This document shows positions 49,919 through 60,777 of a DNA stretch of 64,000 bases, one piece after another. The stretch is from positions 59,481,306-59,545,305 of the forward strand of contig NC_089236.1 of NCBI RefSeq assembly GCF_963924675.1, in the 5' to 3' direction. The position numbers and the translations under genes were made by a program. The notes under the pieces were generated by a model. It ran no database searches. It was not told where the DNA came from and saw nothing but the letters and a program-made list of their open reading frames with translations. Numbering within the stretch: position 1 is the first letter of the stretch; each line of letters starts with the position of its first letter. The stretch is from Phocoena phocoena (taxonomy: Eukaryota > Chordata > Mammalia > Artiodactyla > Phocoenidae).

Positions 49919-50120
49919 CATTCATCTCCAAATGTAATTTGAAGTTGATCTCCATAAGGAAATGAATATTTAGTTTCTAAGTAGCTGTCTTTCCACACTG
50001 TAATGTAGAAATTAGTACTGGGGAAGAAACATTTTCCTCTCAGCCACATCCTCAGATCAAGAATTTCATACTCCACCCTACTTTGCCTTATTCTTTCTTC
50101 TGCTTTCCAGTTGGGTATGT
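49919..50120 (-). other. Candidate 202-bp exon (unidentified)
   Basis: On the minus strand a 67-codon stretch stays open and is unusually protein-like for this AT-rich DNA. It is rich in Trp and charged residues and includes EERIRQSRVEYEILDLRMW and later YSFPYGDQLQITFGDEW. It is bounded by a plausible splice acceptor (pyrimidine-rich run ending ttattag, exon from 50120) and a GT donor (gtattt) after 49919. The open frame extends beyond both sites (49882-50217). I do not recognise the protein. It may be an exon of a real or dead minus-strand gene, a retrocopy fragment, or chance. Confidence 0.3.
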
Positions 50121-50579
50121 CTAATAAGAATAAAAAATTAATAGAAAAATAAATTGTGAGTTGAGAATATTTTTTATTCATTACCCATTGAGTGATGGGT
50201 TTTAGCATGATGGACATATGTTTGTATTAAGTTCACTAGCAAAGGGGGGTAAACTACATAAGTGAAATGAGAATTGGCAGAATAAATCTGGGTGGTCAGT
50301 TAAGTAAAATAAAAATTAAGGGAAGAAGAGGTCATTTCAGTGTCCATGTGAACTTAACTCCCACTGACTGAAAGGTTATAATAGTGCAATATTAAGTGAT
50401 TAATCACATCATCCTAAACCAACAAGTTTTTTAATAACCTTAATGTTTTCATAGCTAGTGAGGAGCTAAAGGCACTTACACTAAAGGTTTGTTTTAAATT
50501 GTTATAAAAGAAAATCAAAATAAACAAAAATTAGTAGAAGAAAGAAAATAATGGCAATAAGAAATAAACTAATGAAATA
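50121..50579. other. Unassigned AT-rich sequence
   Basis: Nothing identifiable upstream (in minus-strand terms) of the candidate exon. Confidence 0.4.
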
Positions 50580-51156
50580 GAAAAAAATGATATGGAGAGT
50601 AGCAAAACAACAAAATTTAGTTTTTGAAAGCCCTTACATTGATAAATCCTGGGGAGAAGGGTAAAAAAAATAGACAGGAAAAATGAGAAAAGAAAAATTA
50701 AGCAAAATCAGAATGAAAAGCAGGCTTAATCACAGATGCTACAGATATTTTAAAAAGATGATTTTATGAAAAAATATTTACCAAAACCCTTGATGATTTT
50801 TTTGAAATGGAAAAAGAATTCCTCAAAAGCAGTGCAACTAATACAGGAAGGCAAAAAATGTTTTTAAAAGTACTGTATCTATGAAATAATTTTAATCTGC
50901 CATTAAAATTCATTCCACAAGGAAACTTCATGCCGAGATGACTTCATTGTAAAATAGCTAAAAGACAAGTAGCATACTGTTATACAATATTTGCCAGAGA
51001 GTTGAATAAGAGAAAATGTTTCCAGGCTCATTAAGTTTGAGCAACATTGTCTTGAAAGAAAAGTAAGACAAAAATAAAAGGAAGAAAATTACAGCCCAGT
51101 GCAACTAAAACAAAACAGATAAAACAAAACATAGAAAAACAAAATATATATTTTTA

Positions 51157-51246
51157 AAAATTATTTATTTATTTATGGCTGTGGTGGGTCTTCATTGCTG
51201 CACGCGGGCCCTCTCCAGCTATGGTGAGTGGAGGCCACTCTTCACT
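51157..51246 (-). mobile_element. Truncated CHR-1-like SINE fragment
   Basis: The antisense tail and adjoining 3' part of a CHR-1-like SINE are present (ttatttatttatttatggct; 'gggtcttcattgctgcacgc'), but the head is missing. It stops after 'gaggccactcttcactg'. No target-site duplication was seen. Confidence 0.75.
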
Positions 51247-51340
51247 GAATATATATTGAGAAGCCAAGTTCCAAGAACAGCCAGGACACTCCAGAAGTAA
51301 AAGTTGGTAGGAGAATGTCTGACTGGTGTCTTTATTTATT

Positions 51341-51550
51341 TATTTTTCATTTTTATTTTGCAGTACGCGGGCCTCTCACTGTTGTGGCCTCTCCCATTGT
51401 GGAGCACAGGCTCCGGACGCGCAGGCTCAGGGGCCATGGCTCACAGGCCCAGCCGCTCCGCGGCAGGTGGGATCTTCCCGGATCGGGGCACAAACACGCG
51501 TCCCCTGCATCGGCAGGCGGACCCCCAACCACTGCGCCACCAGGGAAGCC
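51341..51550 (-). mobile_element. CHR-2-like SINE
   Basis: An A/T-mixed tail (tatttttcatttttattttg) leads to a CpG-bearing body and an antisense head ending in accagggaagcc. The 18-bp duplication ctggtgtctttatttatt (51323-51340) recurs at 51551-51568 with one mismatch. It sits within the old L1M. Confidence 0.94.
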
Positions 51551-52334
51551 CTGGTATCTTTATTTATTATGAAACAATTTAATTAAGACGGGATTGTCTT
51601 AGGACAAGATTGGAAATGTAGATCATTGGAACTGAAGAGAGCTAGACAGAATCAGACATGTATGGATATATAAATTAGAAGAAATGTGGCATTACCAAAC
51701 AGTGAGGAAAGATCAATCTTTTTAATTAAATTTTCTGATTCAGTGAGATATCTATATAGGGAAAAATGAGTATTTACCCCCGTTCGTAGCATAAAATATT
51801 AAATTGAGTTCAACTGTAGATAGAACTGTAAAAAGCAAAAGGAGAAAATAAATTTTTTCAATGAATACATGTGAGAATTCCTTCATGAACTGATGTAGGA
51901 AAAAAACTTTTAAAGAGCTTACACAAACTTCTAAACAGAAAATAAATAATTCATTTGAATACATTAGATTAAGAGTTTCTGTTCATCAATAGGAAATAGT
52001 AAGAAAATGAGCAGTACACCACAGAGTGAGGGAGATAGTTATAAAATTTATAAGTAACATAGGTGTCATATTTATAATACATAAAGAGGGTCAATACATA
52101 AATAAGGGCAAGAGAGCTAACTCAAAAAATAAAAAGTACAAAACCATGAACAAGGCGATCACAAATGATGTTATTCAAATGGCCAATAAACATTTGAAAA
52201 CATGTTCAAACCCATCATTCATCAAGGGTATGCAAAGTAAAAACTGGGAATATTACACATACTTATAAAAATAAGTAGATTTAAAAGTGACTGCTGATAG
52301 GAGCATAAATTGTTTTAAAAACTTTGGAAGTCCT

Positions 52335-52683
52335 TGGGACTTCTCTGGTGGTGCAGTGGTTAAGAATCTGCCTGCCAATGTAGGCGACATGGGTTCGAGC
52401 CCTGCTCCGAGAAGATCCCACATGCCACGGAGCAACTAGGCCCGTGTGCCACAACTACTGATGCACTCTAGAGCCCACAAGGCACAAGGTGCCACAACTA
52501 GTGAAGCCTGTGCACGTAGAGCCTGTGCTCCACAACAAAAGAAGCCACCGCAGTGAGAAGCCCTTGCACAGCAAAGAGTAGCCCCCACTCTCTGCAACTA
52601 GAGAAAGCCCACGTGCAACAATGAAGACCCAACGCAGCCAAAAATAAATAAATAAATAAAATAATTTTTAAAAAAACTACAAC
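52335..52683 (+). mobile_element. CHR-1-like SINE nested in L1M
   Basis: The sense head (tgggacttctctggtggtgc) has a B-box-like gggttcgagcc, then the long CHR body and an (AAAT)n-type tail (52640-52680). The perfect 16-bp duplication aaactttggaagtcct is at 52319-52334 and 52684-52699. The old L1M resumes after the second copy, so the order of insertion is clear. Confidence 0.94.
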
Positions 52684-53239
52684 AAACTTTGGAAGTCCTC
52701 TTGGCAGTCTATACTGAAAATGAACATATGTATAACCTGTCACTCAACAATTTCACTCCCAGGGCAACAAAATACATGTACGTGGATGTCCGTAGCAGAA
52801 TCACCTGTCATAGAAGAACAGCTAGAAACAATGTAGATGCTCAACAGTAAATTAAAAAATAATTTTAGAACTGGATGGTGGAATGTTTATATAGCAATAG
52901 AAATGATTTAATTATTGCTACATCAGCACCATGGATGAATCTCTCAAGCATATACAGCTCATACTGAATGATTCCATCTATATAAATTTAAATAACAGGC
53001 AAGCATGTTTATGGGTTTAGAATTTGGAATAGTAGTTACTTCTGGAGAGTAGGAGTGATTAGCAATTGGGAGAGCTTCTGCAGAGGGCTATTGGGCTGCT
53101 GGACAGTTCATGTAACCCATCAAGATGTACACTTGTGATATGTGTACTTTCTCTACTTATAGACCCCACATCAATAAAATAGCTAATAAAACAAGAAAAA
53201 AAATGCATCATTTGTCAATACAAAATGACCTCATACTTA

Positions 53240-53450
53240 AGAGTGCAGATTCTGGATGCACAATGTCTTGGTTTGCGCCCAGGCTCTGCCAGGTACTATA
53301 TGGATAATCAGGAACAGCTTACTGCCCTCCTTCTTCACCATCTGTAAACTGAGGATAATGTAATTCCTATTTGTTTTGAAGATTAAATGAGCTAATACAT
53401 GTAAAGCCATGAACAGTGCCCAGCACATATAAAGCTCTAATTAAATGTAA
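53240..53450 (+). mobile_element. MIR SINE
   Basis: Sense MIR with most consensus landmarks: 'gagtgcagattctggatgca', 'ccaggctctgcca', 'accatctgtaaactgaggat', 'gattaaatgagctaatacat', 'gaacagtgcccagcacata'. Old but nearly full length. Confidence 0.88.
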
Positions 53451-54683
53451 ACTATTTTTGTTTATTAAGATTCAACTCTAAAATGAAATGATTTATTAAG
53501 CTAATCTTTGTAAGGAATCTGATTGAGATTTCTTCTCCTACTAGGTCCATTAGAAAATGGAGGCCGTATAGAAGGGTATTGCTCGTGGCATTAATGGTGT
53601 TAGAAAATAGAGGCCAGTGAAATGCTTTTCCTGCTCTTATGGGCAGGAGGGGGAAAGTGGGATAAACATATAAAGACTGGAGCCACTCTGGTGGCCATAT
53701 GATTCACCCAATCAAACAAGAGTCCTAGAGAACACCCCCAAACAGGTGTTCTGGCTTCATAGACACAATCTATGCAGGACCATAGGGTCGCACAGTTGGT
53801 TTAACATTCTACTGTTAGCATGTTGAAATTCTTAATAATTTTTGAACAAGAGGCTCTGAAATTTCGTTTAGCACTTGGTCCTGCAAGTTATGTGGGCGGT
53901 CCTGCCCAGAAGTGTTCTGTCAAGTGCATAATCTTTGTCATATACACAGATTTGTTTGAAGGGATTTGTATGGGTGGTAAGAGTGTCCAGAGTTAGGAGA
54001 AAAAAGAAGTTCCATTTTCTGCCTATTTGGCAATGGCTCACCATCCCATTCGCACTCACCTATAAAGAATCCTAGCTCTCATGATAGACTATGAATGCTC
54101 TTGAATACCTTAGCTCTTTGTGGGAGATTGATTCTAATCTCCCTGAGAAAGCTATGGGAGTTCTTTACAAGGAGCTGATGATTAAAGAAGACTGTATTCT
54201 GAATACCAATCTAAGGTATTACAAGAACAGGGGGAGGGAACATATCTATATTTATTTGATTGATATGTTTACTTTTGTGAAAGATTGCTAACAATGTGAA
54301 AAGTTCAGTGAGAAACAATGTGAATATTTCTTTCATAATAAATTCCAGATAATAATTGGAACTGACTCTATAACAAGTCTTGCTTCTTTTTAAATGCAAT
54401 ATTTCACCAATTATTTTGACATCATAAGAACACAATGAAAATCTACAAGTTCACAAAGTTAAGGTCTAAGGAATTGCTGATATTTTGAAATAAGACAGAG
54501 GAGCTTAAAATCTAAAGGACAACTTCTTGATTTTTCTTTTAAAAACTCTAAAATTTGCTCATGATTGTACAGACTAAATATATTATTGCTTGAATTTTTG
54601 CCATTTACACTGAAAACTCTAATAGGCCTAAATGTAAAATTCATTTATAAGTCAAAATTGTCTTAATACCGACTTAATTTTAC
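53451..54683. other. Unassigned sequence
   Basis: No gene or named repeat. The part at 53540-53780 is less AT-rich and contains two similar phrases (ttagaaaatggaggccgtat and gttagaaaatagaggccagt, 60 bp apart), suggesting a local duplication. Confidence 0.35.
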
Positions 54684-54746
54684 CTCTTTTATTCCAACAG
54701 GTTTCCCATCCTGTACCTTTACTACAGTTAAGATTTTGAGGACAAA
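54684..54746 (-). other. Possible 63-bp mini-exon (weak)
   Basis: On the minus strand a 21-codon segment containing VVKVQDGKPVGIKE is bounded by an acceptor-like attcacag and a good donor match (gag|gtaaaa). It keeps the reading frame (63 nt). It lies 4.6 kb upstream, in minus-strand terms, of the candidate exon at 49.9 kb. The evidence is slight and chance is quite possible. Confidence 0.15.
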
Positions 54747-56124
54747 CTGTGAATAGACTGATTTACTTAAATAATGGATAATATTTTGTTGCAAATGTAA
54801 AAAACCCAACTGAGCCCAATTTATTATCACATAACACTGGCACATCATATTACCTGCACAACAAAGATTTCTATGATTGTTGAGGATGTTTGCATGTGTC
54901 TGTGTGTGCATGTATCCATGTGACATGTGAGGACATTTATAATGCATGTTGAATAGAATTTCTCTGTAAAAATTTTCTTAAGTTTCCCAAGCAGCAAAAG
55001 TTAACATGGAATGAAATGAATGTTTTCACATAGAGAAAGGAAATAAACATGAAATTAAACATAATTTAGAGTTATGGTAGTGATGATACCTACTATATCT
55101 AGTATCAGCTAAAGCAAAGAAACAAAAGATTATTCTTTGAAATGATAAATAGAATGACTAAGGTAACTAACTTGAAAATACTAACATAGTGAAGGAAAAA
55201 GAGCAATATGACCAAGATTTGACTTTAAACAAAGCACTGAAAGCAATGTACTTTATTGGTTCAGTAGAGGTCACAATTATTTCCATTGTCTAACGCTTTT
55301 CTCCCTAATTTCTAGATATATTTAGACAAATCTTTATATGAGTTTCTCCAGTTTATTTGAATAAAAATTCCAAACCTGTAGAATAGGTGTGAGTCCACAA
55401 AACACTGAAGGCACAACTTTAGACTGATAAGGAAAGCTAAAAGATATATAATTATTCAAAATTTAGAATCTTAATAATACTTATAAAAGACTGGGTAATT
55501 GTATGTAAAACCTGGAAGCAATAATGGGTGGCATTTAGAAAACAGTTATCTAAATTGCTTGAAAATTGCCTGCCCCATCTCATTTTTATTCTAGGCAAAA
55601 GTTCTTACTCCCATTCCTAAATTCATCTGCCCTTTCCAAGTTCTAAGGCCATTACTGAACTAGAATTTACTTATAAAGAAATGATTTGAGAGCTCTATAT
55701 CAGTATACAGTGATGCAATATCAAGTTACAACTTTTGCTAGTATTTTGTTAAGCTAAAATAAATAGCTCTGATATATTCCACAGTCCTATTATTGGATCC
55801 ACCCTAGTTACTATATCCCATGTTGTACTTTTCTGATTAGCATACATCTGTTTCATTTCCTTTTGCTTACCCACCTGTTTTAACGTTTCACCTCTTGACT
55901 CTCCTCCCTTGAGACCTGAGGAGTAGCTGATTAATCTTGGATATCATCTCTCCACCTCTGTTTCTGTCGTGTGATCCCCCATAGCGTTGTGGATGGTTCT
56001 GCTACCTGCCCTTTCTTGCTGTGCTTTCAGCATGTGACTTGACCTGAACTCTTCCTGGTTGAGCTTTACTAATGCTATCCATTCAATTGTAATTGCACAT
56101 GTAGCTATAACTTTAATACCATGT
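54747..56124. other. Unassigned AT-rich sequence
   Basis: No gene or nameable repeat. A less AT-rich part spans 55860-56060. Confidence 0.4.
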
Positions 56125-56634
56125 TTGTTTAGTTTCCTAAGTCTTCTAATAAAGTAGCATAAGCTAGGTAGCTTAAAATAAATTTGTTGTCTCACAATTC
56201 TGCAGGTTAGATGTCTGAAATCAAGGTGTTAGGAGGGCTGGTTCCTTCTGGAAATGCTGAGGGAGAAGCAGTTCCATGACCCTCTCCTAGCTTCTGACAA
56301 TTATCAGCAAAACTTGGCGTTCCTTGGCTTATAAATACATCACTCCAATCTCTGTCTGTGTGTCTTCTCTTTTTATAAGGATATCAGTCATATTGGATTT
56401 ATACCACTCTAATCCAGTATGACCTCTTCTTGACCTGATTACATCTACAAAGACCCTATTTGCAAATAAGGTTGTTAGACCCAAACGGTCTACGAGGGAT
56501 TCCAACTCGCCCAAGAACCGCCAAGAGTCGAGAGCCGTTGCAACACGCAAGAGGTTTATTAGGAGCCGATGCACCGGGGTTCCCTGAACCTCACGCAGGA
56601 GGCCGATGGGGAACCCCTAAAAGCGGAATCACAT

Positions 56635-56644
56635 AATTTTTATA
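56635..56644 (-). promoter_or_regulatory. LTR TATA-like box
   Basis: The minus strand reads tataaaaatt, with CCAAT motifs 45-75 bp upstream and a polyadenylation signal downstream, which is the usual LTR promoter arrangement. Activity is not known. Confidence 0.6.
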
Positions 56645-56849
56645 GGTTTATTTACTCATAGGGCGGGTATATTCTCACAATGATTGGGTAAATGTGGTGA
56701 CTTTTGAATTCATTGGCTTAGGAACTTTTGTCCCACCTTCTGGCCGTTATAGTTGTTTGTTCATTGTGGCGGTTAGGGCGTATACCTGTTACGGGCAACT
56801 GGAAAATTACCCGCTGTCTGGCAAGTCCCCGTCAACTGAAAAACTCCAA

Positions 56850-56946
56850 GAATTGGTTTCGATAGGGAGAAGGAGTGGCGCATGATAGGGAGAAGAATTG
56901 GTATCGATAGGGAGAAGGAGTGGCGCACGATAGGGAGAAGAATTGG
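56850..56946 (-). repeat. Tandem duplication in the LTR U3
   Basis: A unit of about 45 bp occurs twice in tandem, plus a partial third copy. Each unit carries two gatagggagaag half-units and one gaattggt (a CCAAT box on the minus strand). Half-units start near 56860, 56885, 56906 and 56930. This placement in U3 is typical of retroviral enhancer repeats. Confidence 0.85.
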
Positions 56947-57079
56947 TTTACGGGAACAAGTGAGGGGGTGGAAAGTCCCTAAAGGCCCCACAAGGTCACA
57001 TTTACAGTTCTGGGGATTAGGGTTTCAACATAGTTTTTGGTATATACAAATAGTACCATGACACTATGCTTTAATCATC

Positions 57080-57300
57080 TAAAAGAACAAAATAACAGCT
57101 AAAACATGAGTATTTATTATACATCAGAAAATTCTCTGAACACTTTATACATAACATAAACTATTCCTGACACCAAATCTGGAAAGTAGATATTATTATG
57201 ATAATCCCTATGTTACAGGTGGTAAAGCACTACATAAGAATGCTTATTGCCTAACGTCACAGAAATGCTACACACAGGGCTCTTACCTTAATATCTGCAT
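57080..57300 (-). mobile_element. MIR-like SINE
   Basis: Antisense MIR pattern, diverged: 'agtatttattatacatcaga', 'tagatattattatgataatc', 'gttacaggtggtaaagcact', 'acacagggctcttacc'. Tentative. Confidence 0.5.
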
Positions 57301-59256
57301 CATACAATTCCCAAAATTTATAAATACCATTATTCTTATGTTTAATATAGCTAAATATTTTCTAAGTATAAAGTATATCTAAAATTCAAATCTAATATTA
57401 CATGTTATGTTATTTATATCTGATTTATTTTCTGTAATTATTCCTCCTAAATAACACTATTTTCTTCAGACCAATCCCAATATTAGAGTACATTTTCTAT
57501 GCTGACTATATAATGACTTGGAAGTCAGAAAAATTTTTTTCTGGGAACAAGTAATTTAAAACTGTAAGGAAATGTGACTAAAAATTTTTGAGCCTGGGAG
57601 CAAACCAAATATAGGCAGCTGCATGTTTGTATATGTATGTGATTGTGAAAGTAGGGAAAAGGGTCCCAAACCCAATTAAGAAAGCATAAAATGTAAAACC
57701 CAAAGTGAACAGGAAGGTAATATATATCAATTTACGTAGTAGGGACATGGATGGCCAGAAATTCAATCTATCACATATATCAAAAGTGAAGCTTCTTCCA
57801 GAATACATAAAAAGTCTGAATGCAACCAACATAAGAGATTACGTTCTTAAAATCCACAGACAGGAAAGGAAATGCTTAAAATCATATGTCATGCTGATTT
57901 GGAATGAGATTGGATTCCTTCAGTAACTGAGCAAGGTACTGTCAAATCCAAATCATCAAACAATGCACTGTGCACTTCAAAAGAGGGATCTCTCAACTAA
58001 TGAATAAAAATGCCTATGGCTAATTCCTTTGTCATCATCTAAGGATCAGAGTCACTAGAGAATATTAAGAAAAATATTTTTGAAAAGCCCTCCATTAAGA
58101 TTATAGCTTACTGTTTCTTCTTAAAAAAACAAGGCAAATGTGAGTATAGCTTTCTAATTCTTAATGCAAAATTTGAAGACTTTACAACCGTCATAAAAAC
58201 TTCTGTGTTTTCAGTCACACTTCAAAGTTTTCCTATTTTTCCTGAAGGATATTACATTACAATAGCTCTTCCTCCTCAACAGCTTTTATCTTAAGAACCA
58301 AGATCATGAGTTGGATTAATCTTGTCTGAAAACGGAGTAGATCATACTATCGTTGAAATAGGAAACAGCCATAGGGGTCCTGCTTTAGTGTCTTTGTGCT
58401 AAAGTAAACTGGATAATCATTGTATAATTTTCACCCTGGAAGAGGGACAGTTGTTTTTGATTATACTTGTCAGTAGATGTGAAAGATACATGGTTTTAGA
58501 AAAAATTTATTTTTAAAAATAAGCATAGAATTAATCGATGCATTTTCTGCCATAATTGGTGTTTTTTGTGGGGTTTTTTTTTTTCTGTTTTTACATACTC
58601 TTAGCTTCTCTTATTCTGCAAAAATTTCCTCAGGGTTCATTTTAAAGTTCTTTTTAGGTAAACAAGACAGTCAGGTATACCAGAAAGCCACAGAAATGCT
58701 CATGGTTCTCAAGCTCTGAATATATAATCCCTTTGAAACATATGCGATTAACAAGAAGTATAACGAGTAATGTGAACAGAAGATAAAATTCAAACAACAG
58801 GGAGACAGTCTTGGGAATGCACTGGGACTTATTTGTGCTTTCATCAAATAATTAGATACCTGGCATGTATCAATGATGGTTTTAAAAAATGAAATACAAC
58901 TTGGGTTCAAAAAAAGGATATTATATATACATGAGGATAATTTATTAGAACTACTGAAATTTGTTTTTAAAACTGCTTAGATCTGATGACTCTTAAACAA
59001 AATTATGTGGAAGGGGAAAATAATTGAAATACTTAGAACTAACACCAACTCAGTGAAAGGTGATTAATCCTGTTTCAGAAGAAAAAAAATAGAATCTCAG
59101 AACTGAAGGTCACCTCCAGACATAGCTATGCTTATCTACTTGGAGCAGATTTTTTAAATCCTATATTTAAAGATATCTGTGATTGATATCTCATACCTTT
59201 CTCTAGAAATGTAACCTTCTCTTTAGTCAAATGTCCAATCAATAGCATCTGCTTAG
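57301..59256. other. Unassigned AT-rich sequence
   Basis: No gene or named repeat was found. A 73-codon plus-strand frame (57705-57926) has no recognised motif. Confidence 0.4.
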
Positions 59257-59446
59257 GTCTAAGTTTCTCCAATATTATACTTAAGAGTCACCTGAGAAGC
59301 CTGTTAGTAATGCAGATTGCCAAGACCCACTCCCAGAATTCTGCTTGATTTAACAGGTTTGGAGGATGAGGTAAGAGCCATTATAACAACTTCCCAAGTG
59401 ATTCAGATATAGGAGGCTTGTGGACCATACTTTGGAAAACACTGCA
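59257..59446 (+). mobile_element. MER5-like hAT MITE
   Basis: The element runs from a diverged left end (ttctccaatattatacttaa) through 'gagtcacctgagaagcctgt' and 'ccaagacccactcccag' to the right end 'gtggaccatactttggaaaa', closing with cactg. These are MER5 landmarks in order and at about full length (190 bp). Non-autonomous DNA transposon, old. Confidence 0.8.
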
Positions 59447-60664
59447 TCAGTTAACCAAATTCCTAACTCTGGAATCTAGCCACTTTAAATATCCAAATAT
59501 CCTTTACTACCTGTATAGGTATAAGCATATTATAAAGACAAGGGAACTTGTGATACTAGTCAAGAGTATATTAAACAGCTCAGATTAACAGAAGTGGTGA
59601 TTTAGCTTCAGGACAGACTTGCTTTTTGCCCTTATCTTTTGGTTGCAATTTTCCATTTGCTTCATTTCTATGATCAATTCCACTCCTGTGTTATATTTCC
59701 AATGTAAATATGAAGTCTCTTACTAACTTACTAAGAAGATCTAGTCTTTCTTGAGCTTTAGGTCTTTCTCTCTTTTTTGAATGCATTTTGACTCTCTTCT
59801 AAGGTCAGATTTCTACTTGAACCACTCACCTATTGGCAGATCCTTTTCCATCAATGCTCAGTTGTACAGTATTGACCACCTTTGAGCCTCCAAGTCTGCA
59901 CATTAGCATATGCCAGTGCTCCTTAAGTGTCCCTCTTACAACCTGAAATGATTTCTAGCTGTTAGCATTACAAAACCCCAGCATCCCATTTATGTAGTAA
60001 TATATGCACACAGTACCTCTACCATAATTTATTTTAAATTTTTCCTCAAATCACTGTCATGTAAAGTCAGATGACTTCCTCAATATCATACAGTTTGACT
60101 TGAGAAAAAGTCTTTATTGAGAAAACTTTGGGGTCAATTTCAAATAATAGAAATCACAGGTTCATTCATCATCCCAAAGAGGCATGCATTCAGTGGAGGA
60201 GGGCCTCTCTCCATACCATTGTTCTTTTATACAGGGCAGGCAAGAAAGCAACCTGGTCTGTCAGAAGATTAAGAGAATTTCTGGGCACTAAGCATTTAGT
60301 TGTTTCTAGGAGTTGTCAAGAAAAATCTAGCTGCCTAGAACTTGAAGAATTTGTGCTGCGTGGGAGGTGAGTGGTAACTCTTCCTGCCACAGAGGAGAAA
60401 ACCATCAATAGACTGGAGAGAATGCTGCCTGAGTTATTAAGAAAAGGGAGTATCCACTGGTCCTAGTTAGCTTGTTTTCCAGGTAAACTAGAATGACCTA
60501 CAATGGTCATTTAACACAATTCAGTAAGCATAGGTTTACTTATGTTTATACAGACTATCTTCCAACAACCGTGGTTTCAACCACAATTTCTACCATAATT
60601 ATATCGAAAGAGAGTTGGAACAAGAAATTTTACTAAGTTACAGTGTTGGTCATATAGTGGACTG
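59447..60664. other. Unassigned sequence
   Basis: No gene recognised. The block 60100-60370 has features vaguely like an antisense LTR (tctttattgag, then ttttatacaggg 110 bp on), but no TG...CA ends or duplication were found. Confidence 0.35.
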
Positions 60665-60673
60665 TTCATTGCA

Positions 60674-60777
60674 ATTTTTTTTTGAATTTTATTTTTTTTA
60701 TACGGCAGGTCCTTATTAGTCATCAGTTTTATACACGTCAGTGTATACATGTAAATCCCAATGGCCCAATTCATCAC
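60674..60777 (-). mobile_element. Severely 5'-truncated LINE 3' end
   Basis: About 104 bp of an antisense LINE 3' end starts from a T-rich tail (atttttttttgaattttatt). It includes 'tatacggcaggtccttatta' and 'cagtgtatacatgtaaatcc', words that recur at LINE 3' ends in artiodactyl-type genomes. The duplication ttcattgca flanks it at 60665-60673 and 60778-60786, as expected for a target-primed insertion that aborted early. Confidence 0.65.

Larger units (their letters stand above)
50580..53200 (+). mobile_element. Old L1M interrupted by SINEs
   Basis: L1M ORF2 and 3'UTR appear in order but broken by later insertions. The RT region is at 50590-51130 (for example 'gaaatggaaaaagaattcct', 'atagctaaaagacaagtagc'). 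A middle segment is at 51590-51740 ('aaatgtagatcattggaact', 'gatatctatatagg'). A C-terminal segment is at about 52140-52334 ('caaatggccaataaacattt'). The 3' end is at 52684-53200 ('atgattccatctatataaat', 'gtacacttgtgatatgtgta', 'atcaataaaatag'). All frames are destroyed. CHR SINEs lie at 51157-51246, 51341-51550 and 52335-52683. Confidence 0.75.
56473..56992 (-). mobile_element. Young solo LTR of a class I-like endogenous retrovirus
   Basis: The insertion begins tgttagac and ends ccccaca (TG...CA), with a 4-bp target-site duplication aggt at 56469-56472 and 56993-56996. Read on the minus strand, it has a TATA-like tataaaaatt (about 56644-56635) and, some 75 bp further, an AATAAA polyadenylation signal (56560-56555). 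The order is therefore U3-R-U5. CCAAT boxes occur several times in U3. About two dozen CpG sites survive in 520 bp, far above the surroundings. No internal viral genes remain, consistent with recombination between two LTRs. Assignment to class I rests on the 4-bp duplication and layout; the family is not identified. Confidence 0.85.
56125..57040 (-). mobile_element. MaLR-type LTR split by a younger LTR
   Basis: Two pieces of one old LTR, read antisense, flank a 520-bp insertion. The left piece (56125-56472) shows 'tcacaattctgcaggttaga', 'gggctggttccttctggaaa', 'ttggcgttccttggcttata', 'aatccagtatgacctcttct' and 'aaagaccctatttgcaaata'. The right piece (56993-57040) continues exactly as expected with 'aggtcacatttacagttctg' and 'gattagggtttcaaca'. 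Joined, they read as the expected uninterrupted repeat. The exact subfamily is not certain. Confidence 0.8.

Noticed and set aside
56694..56885. 63-codon plus-strand frame
   Set aside because: It is antisense to the U3 of the solo LTR and only reflects local GC content.
60100..60370. Second antisense LTR
   Set aside because: A polyadenylation-like and a TATA-like word occur, but there are no TG...CA ends, no duplication and no inverted terminal bases.
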